NCBI GenBank assembly: GCA_964036155.1 | Contig: OZ038422.1 | Location: 20,049,201 to 20,113,200, forward strand | Direction: 5' to 3' | Length of the DNA: 64,000 bases | Origin: Diploscapter coronatus | Lineage: Eukaryota; Nematoda; Chromadorea; Rhabditida; Rhabditidae | Shown: positions 1 to 12,500 of the stretch, one piece after another | Numbering within the stretch: the stretch's first letter is position 1 | How the letters are laid out: every line of letters starts with the position of its first letter | The notes under the pieces: model-generated | The model's database searches: none | What the model saw: the letters and a program-made list of their open reading frames with translations, nothing else | What the model was told of the DNA's origin: nothing | Program-made: the position numbers and the translations under genes

Positions 1-606
1 GATAACGTTCCAGAATGGAATGGGTCCAGCCACGATCGCTCTGTCGTAGATGTGCAGACGACTTTCGTCTTTTCCGCACGTCAGTTCGGCCGTCTCCCAT
101 GGAACATCCAGAAACTCGTCCGTTGTTTCATCGAATCTAAAAATGCCAATCTTTCCTTGTATTTCGTATTTTTCGCCAATTCATCGTGACCAGTTTGTAC
201 AATTGTGAGCTCTCTTTCCTTCATCCCCTAGCATAAAATTAGGTGAATTTTATAAATGGTGATTATTATTAATTGATGAAAAATGAAAAAATGAAAAAAA
301 AAAAACCCCCCCTCCTTTTTAGGCTCACCTAAACTCTTCGCTGTGTTTAGTGTCACGATTGACTCGGAAAATTGAAGCTCTTCCATGGCGTTCTCCTTCC
401 TGAGATCAATTATTTTTTTCGTTGTTTTCTCATTATTTCCAAATTACCCTAATCGCAATGACAAGGACGTAGAGATATGCAGACTGGTAAGAGCAGCAGG
501 GCAGGGAGTAGAAATGCTCGACGATATTCACATGGAACAGACATTTCCAACTCTGGGGATACAATGTGTCCACTGACCACAATTGAACTGCATTCGGGAG
601 AGAGGG
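1..606 (-). CDS. 3' part of an unidentified multi-exon gene, cut by the window edge
   Basis: I do not recognise this gene. Three minus-strand exons join with consistent phase: 606-448 (phase 0), 399-329 (ends phase 2) and 136 into the window edge, each with a TTTAG/CTCAG-type acceptor and a GT donor. The joined frame stays open for about 120 codons. It reads like beta-propeller (kelch or F-box-associated) sequence: an aromatic-rich stretch ending YLYVLVIAI, then FRFDETTDEFLDVPW, then SRLHIYDRAIVAG. The FRFD..TDEF..VPW spacing resembles one propeller blade, but no diagnostic kelch double glycine is visible. Further exons probably lie upstream around 650-870, where acceptor and donor pairs exist, but their phases do not join cleanly. 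The gene follows JADE on the same strand, with about 1.5 kb between its clearest exon and the JADE stop. Frame continuity is good; family assignment is weak. Confidence 0.45.
215..275. repeat. Copy 1 of a short dispersed repeat
   Basis: About 60 bp around CATAAAATTAGGTGAATTT match 37055-37115 in the same orientation (ACCATAAAATTGGGTGAT, then ATAAATAGTGATAATGATA). The similarity is about 75-80 percent by eye. This copy is intronic in the left-edge gene; the other lies in a WIPI intron. Confidence 0.4.
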
Positions 607-2151
607 CTGAGTTTGCACATTTCATACTCATACATTTCTGAGCAGCAATTTATCATTCCTCACTGTCAGAGGTGAAAGAATTTCGCAATAGCCAATAGCC
701 TTTCTTTCTTCTGCCATTGCAAATTTCGCAATGGCTGGAATAGAAGTTGTAAGAAGGGGGACTGACCTGCAAAAAGAGGGTATTCCCTTCGATTCCAACT
801 CTATGCAAACGATTCGGGTAAATTCGGGGGTCGATTCGGAAACATCGCATATCGAGTTTAGACCTGTAAAATAACAGTTTAGAAAAGTATCCATAATTAA
901 AATGAAAGTGTCAGCTATGTTTAGTTCTTGAAACAAACACAAATATCAGGGGCCTGCAAATCGATCGGATAAAATATCCTCCCCCAGCTTATGATCTTAT
1001 TGTCTGCTCAAGTCTTCCCTCCACCCCCTTTCTTCCTCCTTCCATCGACCAGTTGTGTCTGCAAAGAAATGCACTAATCAATCAATAGTTCTTGCAGTCA
1101 AGCAGCAATTATCCAAAACAATTCAAACAAGCAGATATCTCTCGAAGGATTTCGTAACTTCTCATGCTTTCTTTCGCAATAGAATAACACATTTTATGGG
1201 AATTTTTGTTTATTTTTACCTGAATGTTTCAACAAAAATATTCAAAGGGAGTAGATAAATCGCACGTATGGGATACAAGTATTAGAAAAGAGAAGGTTCT
1301 TGCAAAGGATAAAGCTGTTCCAAAAAAGAACACTTAGTGATGTCAGATTCAAAATAACAACAACGAGGCACGACTTAAATTGAACGGGAAAGGACACAAT
1401 TTCAAAACAGGTATATGAAAATGCAACACAATGAAAATATGCAGACGATCGAATAAAAGAATAATATTGAGTGAAGTACACGTCTTGAAGAGAACATACA
1501 CATTTTTACGAGCGCAGGCCCTCAAGGATTTTTGTCGTTTTTAGAAGTTAGAAATTTTTCGAGAAAATCCTGCAAAAATTAGAAAAGTTAAAGACACAAT
1601 TGTCGAGACGAAAAATGGAACTGTTTGCCTAAATCTAAGATTAACGTTTACCGATTGCATTAGCTAAGACCCTAAGAATAAGTTTGGAAGACAAAAAATC
1701 GTCATTTGGAATAGTCGAGAATTTTCTGGATTTGAATTTTGATACGTTTTGAACTTTGAGATTCTTATAAAGATGCTTATAACGGAAAATAGGCTGAAAA
1801 TTGAGATGGTTTTGATATTGCTGATTGGAGAAAGTCGATATTTATGCAGAAATTAGAAATTGAATTTGGAGCGAAATACAGTAAGTCGTGTAGAAGAGAA
1901 ACGAGAGACGAATAGCGTAATTTTTGGATATCGACACGTTCTCTTCAATCAATAATAGCTGAATTGCAAAATTTATATCATTTGCTAATAATTTCAATTA
2001 TCGCAATTCAACTCTTTTCAAAGTAACTTTTTAGTATTATCCCAAGACACAACAATAATAACGATAGGAGATTATTTGCGTGTGGAGATAAGTAGGTGAT
2101 AGGTGAAGCATAAATAATTTAAAGAGAATTGCTGATTGTGGCTGATCACAC
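607..2151. other. Spacer between JADE and the left-edge gene
   Basis: AT-rich sequence with no exon I can support beyond 900. Short open stretches with splice-like edges at about 650-740 and 770-865 may be upstream exons of the left-edge gene; I could not phase them. Nothing recognisable lies between 900 and 2150. Confidence 0.4.
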
Positions 2152-5100
2152 TCACATCGTCCTTCTTAGTCTCTTTTTGATGGGTGTGCTCGAACTGTCG
2201 TCTCGGCCCCTTTCCCCATTCTTCTTCTTTTTCTTGTCAGGACTCTTTAGCAGCTTCTTTTGTCCATTCTTCTGTGTTGGTGTCAGGTTTGTCAGTTTCT
2301 GTTTCTTCTTTCCGCTTTCACTGCCTTTTATCTTCGGTGTCTGGTTGCCTGTAGGACTCTTGTTGGCTGTTTTCGATATCTGTGGGCTCTTTACTGATTT
2401 TTTCAGCGAATCGATCAGCGATTTCTTTGGGCTCGATTTTCTGAAAATCAAACCATTGAAAGATGATTAGAACCAGATAATTTCACTTTTCACCCAAATA
2501 TTTCAAAAAATAGACAGTCCTACGGAAGACGATCGTCAGAAACCCCTTGACCTTGTTGAGACCTACCCCCTATGTTTTATCGTCGTCTGACAAAAGTGCC
2601 CCCTAGGTCTAGGCATGGAAAAGAACACTTTTCAAAGCTTTTCACTATACAATATCTAGCCTCAAATCAATGACGATTATTCTTACTTCTCCTTTTCTGG
2701 CGAAGCAGGTTTCTTGGGTGTTTCCTTGTGCTGTTTTTCAGGGGAGTGTTTCCTTTTCTGCGGAGTGGCAGGCAGTTTGCTAGGCGATGGAGTCTTCTGT
2801 TTTTTCTTCGATCCGAAAGGCGACATTTGCTGTGCTTCGGCAATGGCAGATTCGACCATGAACATCTGAAGAAGTCAAGCATTTGGAATTTGCAATGAGA
2901 TGCTGCGCGAAAAGGTTTTAGTCCGATTAGAAATGTAAGAGAAAAGTCGCTATTTCGTTGTCAAATTTGACATCTTCGTCTTCGACAAAGTCAGCAATGC
3001 ACAAAATGCATGTATTACTTAAAATTTACAGAACAAGGTGGAAAAGTTGGTCTTCCTTAAAGAATTCGAGCAGTTTCTTAATTTCATTTCTGCCATTTTG
3101 CGTGCTTCGACAACTTGATGAAATCATATCTGTTCTGATAAGAAGGTACGCAACGACTATGGCGAACATCGCACTTCGTCAAAAAGTCAAATATAATACT
3201 GACAAAAGTAGGGAAAATTTATAGAACACTCGAAATTTGCTACCTTAGCCTGAGCAATGAGTTGTCCGATGGCCCTGTGGCTGAGTGGATGACTGCCGAT
3301 TGTCTGTCTCCAGATGTTATCGCAAAGCGCTTTCTCCGTTCGGAACATCTCTAGTTTGGCTCGCTCTCTACGCACTAGGAGCGTCAGAATGTTTCGTTCC
3401 TGAAAGAATAAACATTGCGCTCAAGGTTCGAAAGTTTTTTTTTTCAAATTAACTTAAAGAAAAGTGTCTCTTGGATAGTTCACGGCCACCATCCATTTGG
3501 GATATTCTCTCACTATTTCTTTACCGATAATATTTAGTCTCAAAATTTGGTGTTTTCTGAAAAATCTAGAAAAATAAGTTGAAAAAATTCTGATGAAATA
3601 GGCAAATTATGAAATGTTTGAATTTAATTATTCATAAAAAAAAAGAATAATGCAATTAAAATGCTAAAAGCATACTTTATCGAGGCAGGCTCTCAATCTC
3701 TGAAGAGGCACTGGGGTGTTCGTAGGGACGTTTGGAGTGAAGATGGGAGAGGAAGGCAGGTGCAGCATTGGAGTCTGGGATGATTCGATCTGCAAACCCA
3801 AATCATGAACATTCCTTAGAAAGAACGATCGACTCACGATGATGTCGTCATGGACGTTCTTGATGAGTGGCGTGTTGCCGAAGTGCTCTCGCTTCTGCTT
3901 CCAGTACTCGTACACATCGCTCACGATCAACAGGTCGTAGTGCAATCTGGAAGCAAACCACTCAAATAGAAAGGGCTGAAATTTCAAAACCTCTTGGCGA
4001 CGTCTTCGTAATTGGCGTAGAGGTAGAATTCGCTCTCCAGTTTTCTCAGAGATTCGCTCGCCTTGGACTCCGATTCATCGTCCGAAGCGCTCTGCAAATG
4101 GGGGTCAATAAACCAGTCGATAGTTCGCGAAGTCTCTCACCGCACTCTGCTCTGCATTGTCTCTGGATGTGTTGCTCTGCTTCCTCTCGGTGCGATGTTT
4201 CGGGCAGCGAGAGATCATATCCACTCCATCCAGAGTTGCATCCTGCAAAATATTCTTTCAAGTACCATTGAAAGAGTAAATTTACCGCGAACTGCTCGAT
4301 TCTCATCTCGTATCCACTGCGCAGCGCACACGTCACGTGGAACCACACCTTGCAGCCTGGAGCTGTGCACTTTATGCAGGCGCCTTGGCGCAGATCGCAA
4401 ATCACGCATCTAAAAAAGATTTTTTTTTTCAGATTTTAGTTTACTAAAATCATTGGAACTTATTGGAACTCAGGTGGTTTGAACTTTTTTTTTTTCGAAA
4501 AAAATCATTCAAAATAAGCGTATAAAGTTTTTTTTTTTTAATTTAAGGGGATTACTTAGCGAGCCACTTCTCATCGGGAATCTTGTCCAGATCAGTGATT
4601 CTGTCCCTCTTCTCGACATCCCCGAATCTGCACTCCGGCAGCCACAGCGCACAGGCAATGTGCACCCATTTATCGCCCGAGGACTTCATCGCCCCGCCTG
4701 TTGTTGGACACAGGGCACAGGGGGGATTCACGCCTGAAAATTACGCTATGTTTTCAAATAAATAGTTTAAAACGTTGAATTGAATTCCATCAAAAACTGC
4801 AAAAATTCATTACTTCAATCCTCTTTTAATTTCAAACTTGTTTCGGAACTTGGAAAAATAAAGCTTTCTTTTTCTCCTTTTTACAGAGTTTGTTATAAAA
4901 TTTATCAAAGACAAATGAAATTTTAGAATAGAGAGCTATTTCTCACCGTACGCATACTCGCACCGCATGCAGTACCAGGAATCGGGAGGCAAGTCCTCAA
5001 GTCCATAGCAGGAGAGATGTACGCACAGATTGCACCCATCACAGAATAGCAGATCGTCCCCGTCCTCAGAATCCTCTCCACGACAGATGTCGCAGGCGGC

Positions 5101-8100
5101 GTCTTCCTCGTTAATGATGTCATCGTCGCGAGAGGCAGGTGAATTGAGTGGCTCTAGCAGTTGCTGGTGGATGTTCTGCAAATCGAGCACATTGAAATAC
5201 GCAGAAAAAGCAATTGCAACTTTCCAACTTTATCACTATCACATCTGACTCCAAATTCGACAGTGAAAAATAGCGCACTTTATTGAGGGTAAAAGAATAT
5301 TTTACTTTCCTTTCTCGGTAAGATTCACTATTTCCTATGGATGTCGAGTGTTAAAATATGAATCTCATCAAATGGAATGCAAATTAAAGATATTAGCTTT
5401 CTTAAAATTTCCTTATATCTCTTCTAAAATATTCGCTAAAAAGTGATATCCTTGCAGAGAAACATAGGATTGGCTTATTGAGGCTTATTTTTTCAAAAAT
5501 AAATGTCAAACCTTGTAGGCGTCGACCTCGAGTGCATCCATGATGTTTAAGAACTCTCTGAATGTCACAGTCGGACGGTCGAGATTGCAGCGATTCTGAA
5601 AAATGACGTTCTTTTTATTTGAACGTTAATTCATTTTTAAATATTCGAAAGCTGGTTAAAATCGAGTTGAACCATGTAAGATCTATGGAGGATTTCTCGC
5701 TATTTTGCCATATTTCGAGGCTTTGAAGAAAATTGAAGCTTATGCTAGAAGACTAAAAATAGCACCACTAAAGGCTAGGAAAGAATACCTCGTTGAGCTT
5801 TCTGAGATAGATCTCGTCTATCTTGTCGCCCTCGTAGAGTCTTCGAGGAGGAGGCCGAATGAGTCTGTGAGTGGAAGTCGAGACGTAGCGACTATTGTCT
5901 GACTCGATTGTCGATGAGGGGGCTATGCCGATGTATTTCGAGGGTCTGAACGAGGAATCATAATCTTTGATAAGTGAATAAAAGGTATTCAATTTACAGT
6001 GCGTGAGATTTGTGAAATAGCGATTTTAATTTTCTATTGAACAATTTTGTAATGCGGAAATTCTATAGAAAAAACCGAATAAATTTGCTTACATGACGAA
6101 AGGAGTTCGTTTGATAGGCGAGATATCGCTCTTCTCGACCTTGAACTGAGGGAGATCGGCCCTGTTCATGACGACCTGCACTCCGTGGTCCCATTCAGGC
6201 CTCCAGTGGTCGTTGAGTCGAATCAGTCCAGGCCCTGCACGCGCCTCGTCGTCGCTGTCCTCGCTGCTGTACTCCCCATTCCGCACCCGAGTTATCAGGT
6301 CAGTTCGAAACAGCTCGGATGGCTTTCCATCTAAAATTTAAAAATATCCATTGATTGATCATATGAAATTCAGAAATTATAATAAGAAATGAACAGTTAG
6401 AAATTGTAAGAAAATAAAATACGATAAATAGCTGAAAAAGTTCCAGTTAGAGTAAATATAAGACGACTTGGAGGAGATTTCAGAGCGGAATGAGAAAATA
6501 TAGGAGGATGAAGCGCTCGCGTTGTTACCTCTTGGTTGTGCTGAAAATGCAGAATTCGTGCATGAGTTCAATGTTAAATGAACGAATAAAAGATGTGAAA
6601 TGTGATGTGTTGAATTCACTTGTAAAACTCTTACTGGTATTGACGTAGTAAAACTTCTTCTTGTCCTTGACAGATTTGGGCATTCCTTCGTCTCCATCGG
6701 AACTCGCGTGGTCAAATGATCTGCAAATTTTTATATAAATTTTGATGGAATGAAGGAGAATTATGATCCGCACCGATCTCCATCGTCAGAGAAGTCGGCC
6801 GCGTCGAGTTCTTCCGAATTCTCCTCTTCCAGATTCGAGTCGGCAGCCATCGCTGCATCTGTAAGACAGCAAATGTAGCTCTTGAGATATTTCTTCAATT
6901 TTCTTTTCTACAAACATGAAAACGATTCGCTAGAACGGTGTCTCAATGAACCGATTTGGTCAGGCAACACAACTGTATGCTTTGATCGCAGACATACGAA
7001 AATAGCCGAAAAATGTCATCGATTGGTCAAAATTTCGAAACAATCAATGGGTTTGAAGGAAGAAAACCGGTAAATTAATAAGTTCAAAAGATATTTTCCA
7101 CGGAGCAATAAGCCATATCCTTTAGAAGCGTCTTACGTATATTCTGATGAAAAGTTATAGTCGTAAAACCGAGAAAATGTATGCGAGTTCAAATAAAATG
7201 AACAAAAACGAGGAATGAACGTGCTAAATTGTCAAAATTTGCTCGATTGTGAATCTCTTGCGTGTTCGCTAAGCGGCTAGGCACTCAAATTTTCGAAATA
7301 CGCATGGCTAAGGTTTTATAGTTCCGTGTTTCCAACGAATAGCTTCAAGTTCGTATTTGTGAGCTCTTTACCATTTTAAAGCAGTGTAATCAACTCACCC
7401 TTCGAGTTTTGCTGCTTGAAGCGAATTGATTTCAAGCTAGCGGCACTTTTCCTGAGCGAAGAAGTCGAGAGTCGTGCCCCATTCTTCCTGACTCGCTTGG
7501 GCGTCTCGCTGTCCTCGTCGTCGGTCGAATCTGCAGCTGCGGCAGAGGAGGCCGAGGTAGAAGCCATCGAGGAACGGGATGGTTTGCGATGACCGTTGAC
7601 AATCACGCGGGGTGAGAAGTGCGAGTCGGAAGAATCACGACCAGACGAGCCTGGAATTGGTAAATTGAAGATCGAAGGGCATTGAAAGTCGTCTATTATT
7701 TAATGAAAAATAATATTTTACGTGAACAAAGATAGAAATGGAATGAAAATTGGCACAATGTCTTATCATGATTGTAATGAAACTAAATGAAAAAATGGTG
7801 AAGCGATACAAAAGTGTGCAATGAGTATTTTCGTCGTTTTTTCCGAGTGTAAAAACGCTAATTTTCATTTTCGCCAAGTAAATAATAGAACTTTCTCGTC
7901 TAATTATTATCTTCTTTGCAAACTGATCGATAAAAATGACTGAAAATACGCGTTGATATATAAATGATGGCTGAGTACCGCGACACTTACTAATGCACTG
8001 ATAGATAAGGTTTTGCAGTAAAGAAAAGTAATCATTTCTGGAGTTAAAAGGTGCAAGAATTTTTAACTTTAGACTTTTTTCGTAAAATTTTGAATTCTTA

Positions 8101-8219
8101 CGTCGAATTTCCGTGAGAACGTTGCGACGCAGCTTGCGAATGGAGTTGTGCTGTCCGTTGTGGTGACTGGAGCTGTGGTGACGCAGCAGTTGGACCGACT
8201 TCACTGATTCACCGGACAT
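2152..8219 (-). CDS. JADE family double-PHD protein (PHF15/16/17 homologue)
   Basis: JADE proteins are scaffold subunits of HBO1/MOZ-type histone acetyltransferase complexes and read histone H3 tails in the nucleus. Eighteen exons give about 870 residues (human JADE1 is 842): 8219-8102, 7650-7399, 6858-6774, 6720-6635, a 12-nt microexon 6540-6529, 6330-6093, 5945-5789, 5595-5512, 5175-4947, 4733-4556, 4409-4286, about 4245-4150, 4092-3990, 3947-3842, 3789-3677, 3401-3246, 2864-2695 and 2440-2152. Visible marks: KPSELFRTDLIT (residues about 187-198) and EWDHGVQV, both JADE signatures; PHD1 with Cys4-His-Cys3 (about 372-416, CDIC...CDGCNLCVH); then an extended PHD with CALCPTTGG, WVHIACALW, CVICDLRQGACIKC and FHVTCA. 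A helical segment (YEYWKQKR, LVRRERAK) precedes a Lys/Ser/Pro-rich basic tail rich in SPKK-like motifs. There is no bromodomain or PWWP, so it is not BRPF. An acceptor (ACTTGCAG) lies 11 nt before the ATG. The stop overlaps a perfect GTGAGT donor, so the C-terminus could be longer. Confidence 0.93.
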
Positions 8220-9531
8220 CGATAAGTGAGCTGCAAGTTATTCCATTATAGAAGAGTTCTTCTCGAATCTGCACTTTCTTTTTATCGTCGCAGTAATCAA
8301 CTTCCTTCCCTTTCAAGTTTTAAACTTTTACCGATTACCTCAATCACTGCCACTCTTAATCAATAAACCTCTTCGATAGGATTTTGCTAGAAGCCTTCGA
8401 ATAAATCAATAAATGAACACTTTGCTCGACCATCCTCTTGACCATGACCTGGACAAGTGCGACGAGTGGTTGCTATGAATTGGGAAAACCCCATCGTCAG
8501 TTATTTATTCATTCATTCATAGTTTTTATCAGTCACTTATATTCTAACTTTCATTCCTACCTTCTCGATGGTGGTTATCAGATAGCGGTGCGGCTGGCGC
8601 CATAACCGAAATCAGCCCCAATTTGCTGGCTAGCCAATTCGTCTTTGTGGATGTACTGACGTCGTGTCAGCCCGTCAATAAACGAATGTCCTCTGCAATT
8701 CGGCTTATCATTATCAATGTCCTCATGGGTCATCTCATTGCTCATTTAATTTTTTTCAACGTGTATTTTTCGAGAAAATTTCCCCTTTATAATACTCTTC
8801 TACCTCTCAAATCCGTCATTTCTGCTTTTGTCTTTATTTTATTTATCTAAGACTAAAATTCATAATCTGAACTAGATAAAAAAGCATAACTTTTAATCGA
8901 ACTTCGCCGAGCTCACCTGAACAATTTGACCGCAGTATTGGTTTGAGGACAGTCAGTTGACTGTTTGGCTCTCAGGCTACAAATGAGTGGTTGGGTTGTG
9001 TATTCAGTCTGAGATTAGAAAAAATGTTTAAAAATCGAAAACTTCAAGAAAAAACGTGAAAAATAGCACGAATTAGGCGAAATCCACTTTAAAAATCCGA
9101 AAATTGACAGAGAGGAGGCGCGTTTTTCTCCGTCTCTTATCGCGCTCGAATTTTCCTCTGACCTCTCTCACTCTTTCCTCTGCGAGTCTTACACGCGAGA
9201 CAAATCAATCGACGCTCGCAAGCGGGCTGCGGCTTCGCATCTCGTATTTCAAAGCAATTGTCCAGCACTGCCTCATTTTCGCTCCATTCTCACCCAAATC
9301 ATGCTTTTCAGCAATGGACTGCTGCTTTTCTCCAAGGTTTACTTTTCCTTTCATATTCAGACTAAAAACTAAACTATTCGTATTCGCTGAGGACTAAAAA
9401 TCCTAAACCGTAGCCTAACGCTACCATTTAGTTTTTTCCTCTAATTTTTCGATAGCATTTGAAACACACCGCGAATTCGTTGAAAACGTTTTGCTTTTCG
9501 AAAATAATGCGTTAATTTTTCGTATTTGCAG
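8220..9531. promoter_or_regulatory. Divergent intergenic region between JADE and the CCCH gene
   Basis: 1.3 kb between two divergent start codons, so it probably holds both promoters and 5' non-coding exons or outrons. AG acceptors occur just before each ATG (TTGCAG 11 nt before the JADE ATG; TTTGCAG directly before the 9532 ATG). I see no coding exon and no clear TATA or other named motif. Confidence 0.5.
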
Positions 9532-12500
9532 ATGAGCGACGAGAACATGAAGAACGAGAATGGGGATCAGAATGGAGGAGGGCCTGGGAGCAAGAGTGGC
9601 GGCGAGAGGGACGACGTCTGCAGGGACTTCCTCAAGAACATCTGCAATCGAGGATCCAGATGCAAATTCTACCATCCACCGGGTTTGATTTAGGAAATCA
9701 TCCAGAAAAGTCGACAGTGTTAGGTGTTGCAGAGGCTGCCAAACCCAGGAACGACGACCAGATCAACTTCTGCATCGATTTCCAGGTTAATTTTGCTTTT
9801 TTTCTTCGGTGGATATCGCTAAGATTTTCTCGGGCATTTTTGTGTTGAAATTGAAGACTTTGACTGTTTGATACGAGTGCTTTCTTCCTCGTTTCTATTT
9901 TTTCCCGAAAACAGTTGCGAAACACGATGATGGGTACTGTTCCTCTCCCAAAATAGTAGTTCTACAGTCGTCCTTTCCTCACGTGCATGGGGAAAGTGCG
10001 AAGAAAGTACTCTCAAACATTAAAGGCCTAGTGAAAAGTAACTTCATATCCAACACCAACAATGTCCCGAGAAGAGTTGATGCGCCTCTCTGCGCTGAAG
10101 CGCGTTGGCATTAAAGAATGAAAATGTCGATGAAGATAATAGAACAGATGATGTGCTGCAGCTCTTGATTTCATCCATTCTCTCATGCGCGCTCTGCGCC
10201 GTGCAGCAAGAAGAAAAGATAACCATAAATGTATTCGAATGAAATAAAAAGAAGAATCAATGAAATGCGTCCGTTTTCCAGAATAGGGGCTGCCAGCGCT
10301 CAAACTGCCGATTTGTGCACGCCAGTCGCGACGAGGTCGAAAGATACAAGGTGTGGATTCTGCACTCTCCATTCAGCATTGATGATTCATTGCTCCGCTA
10401 TGGTGCTTGCGTGCTTTTCAGTCTATTCAATCTAGACGGTGATCGGTAACATACACATCAAAGTTGGCCAACCTTTCTCTCCTGCTAAAAATGAAATATT
10501 TGATCATAGCTTCAGATTTCTTATCATTAGAAAGTGCTGAACAAACGTAATATCTGAAGTTAGGATGACAGCAAATTTTCAATTTTCTTCATCTAAAAGT
10601 GCATCAAAATGGTCAACGCTTTTTGTACTTCGAAAGTAAAGACTGAAGGGAAGCATCATTGAACTATCTGAATCATCGTCCTAATGGCTCTGTTAAAGCA
10701 CACGCGCGAAGTTACGCTGCCCCTGGCTCGTGCGATCGCTGCGGTCTCGAATTCAGACACTATTGCCGGAATCCCGCTGTGCAAAGAATTTCAACAGGGC
10801 AAGGCTTCTTCTCTTAATTTATTCATTTCCAGCTAACTAAAAGGTTTCTAGTAAGTTGGATCCACGCATACCAAAGTTATCTAGCAAAAAGAGCAAGCGG
10901 GCGCAAGAAAGAGTTGCCATATGTTAAAGAAAAACTGCTCATTATCTTTCTGAAACGGATTATATCTTATGCTGTTTTTAAAATCCTCTCTAGCAAATTT
11001 TTAGAATACTAACATAATCTATCGTCAAAAGTAATAAGCAGTTTTTTCATCCTATATTTGCGAAATGTAAGGACTAAAATTGCTTTCAGGACTTTGCATA
11101 TATAATAGAGTAGTAGCATAAATAATACCAATTCTGGCAACTCTTGCTTTTCGCGTAGCTGCAGATTTGAAAGCAAGATAGAATCCAACTAATATTTTGA
11201 GTTTAGGAAAATGTGCTCGCGGAGCTGCGAGATGTCGCTACTGGCACGTGAACGTCGAACAGGTAAATTCATATTGCATTTTAAAAAATAGACAAATCTA
11301 TTTGATATAATCGAAAGTTCAAACGATCTTTGAAATGACTATCTGAGTTTCGCTAAATGATGAACTCGCATTTAGTTTTCATTAGAAAAAGTCGTTTAGT
11401 AAATTTGATGCTTTCGGTCGTCATTTAGAAACTGCCTAGAATTCTATTTCACGGCTTTTATCTTTCCTAATCTGGCAATTTGTAAATGGCTGACGAGAAG
11501 AAACGAACAGTTCTTTTAGCATTTGAGACATATCGCGAAACATGGAAAAATTAGCCCTTTTTCGATGCTATTATCAATTTCGTCATTTCGCATTGCATCA
11601 TTCTGCCATTACGCCATTTACACATTGCCTCTAATCGTGCTTCTTTCTCCTCCTCGTATCTTTTCTAACTATTTTCTGGAATCGTATGCTCTCAATTGTC
11701 GCGCGCGCAGATCGGTGTTGCCTAGCCACTCGGCATCTACGACCAGCGAGCCTTAACTATATGACTCTTCAACTCGGCACACTGTTCCCTCTTAGTTTTC
11801 CCTAGTTCCGATGTGTCGCGCTCTCGCTGGTCATAGACGAAGAGTGGCTAGGCAACACCGATCTGCGGAACAATAGAAAGTACCAAATAAGTAGTGGTGC
11901 ATTGCCTAAATAATTTTATTCTTATTGGTTTACTTTGCACAGTTTAAGTGTTGAACTTGCAGGAACGTGAACGTCGTGCTCGAGGCCTTCCCCCTTCTGG
12001 AGGTGAAATGCCTATGATGCGAGGCGGTGGTCCTCCTGCTGGCTACCCTCCTCCAATGTAAGAATGACCAATATTTCATCATATCTCAACTTCAAAAATC
12101 TTGAAAGGTCGAAATGGTGAATTAACATTGAGAGCTATATTACAGGGGTAGGAAACGAGAGATATTTCGAGCATTCTCTCTAAATGAGCAAGGAAGCTAG
12201 TTTTTGCTTTGTATTTGTTTTTTTCCTGCAGCAGAATTGAAGTGTTTGATTTTTCTCCAAAAATGCACAAGGATGAAACGAAATCGTGTCCGTTTCTGAA
12301 GCCAAGCTAATAAGAATAACTGATAAAAGAAACGTATAGAACTCGTGTCCGAAGAATAGGCGGTTTTTAGATATACAAATTCGAATACTTGCTAAGAAAT
12401 CTCTTTTTTAGTGGTATTATGCTGTCTCTAGTTAAATTCGTACCGGTTACCTCGTCAATATTTCAATTTTTAGGTACGGTGGAAGAAGACCCGGTCCGCC

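Noticed and set aside
3268..3300. tRNA A-box-like TGGCTGAGTGG
   Set aside because: It lies within a conserved JADE coding exon, and no B box or cloverleaf is present.
7635..8219. A 194-codon open frame on the minus strand
   Set aside because: Only the first 39 codons are JADE exon 1; a GTAAG donor at 8101 ends the exon and the rest is AT-rich intron without conservation.
2152..8219. BRPF/LIN-49 as the identity of the double-PHD gene
   Set aside because: No bromodomain or PWWP follows, and KPSELFRTDLIT, EWDHGVQV and the YEYWKQKR helix are JADE features.
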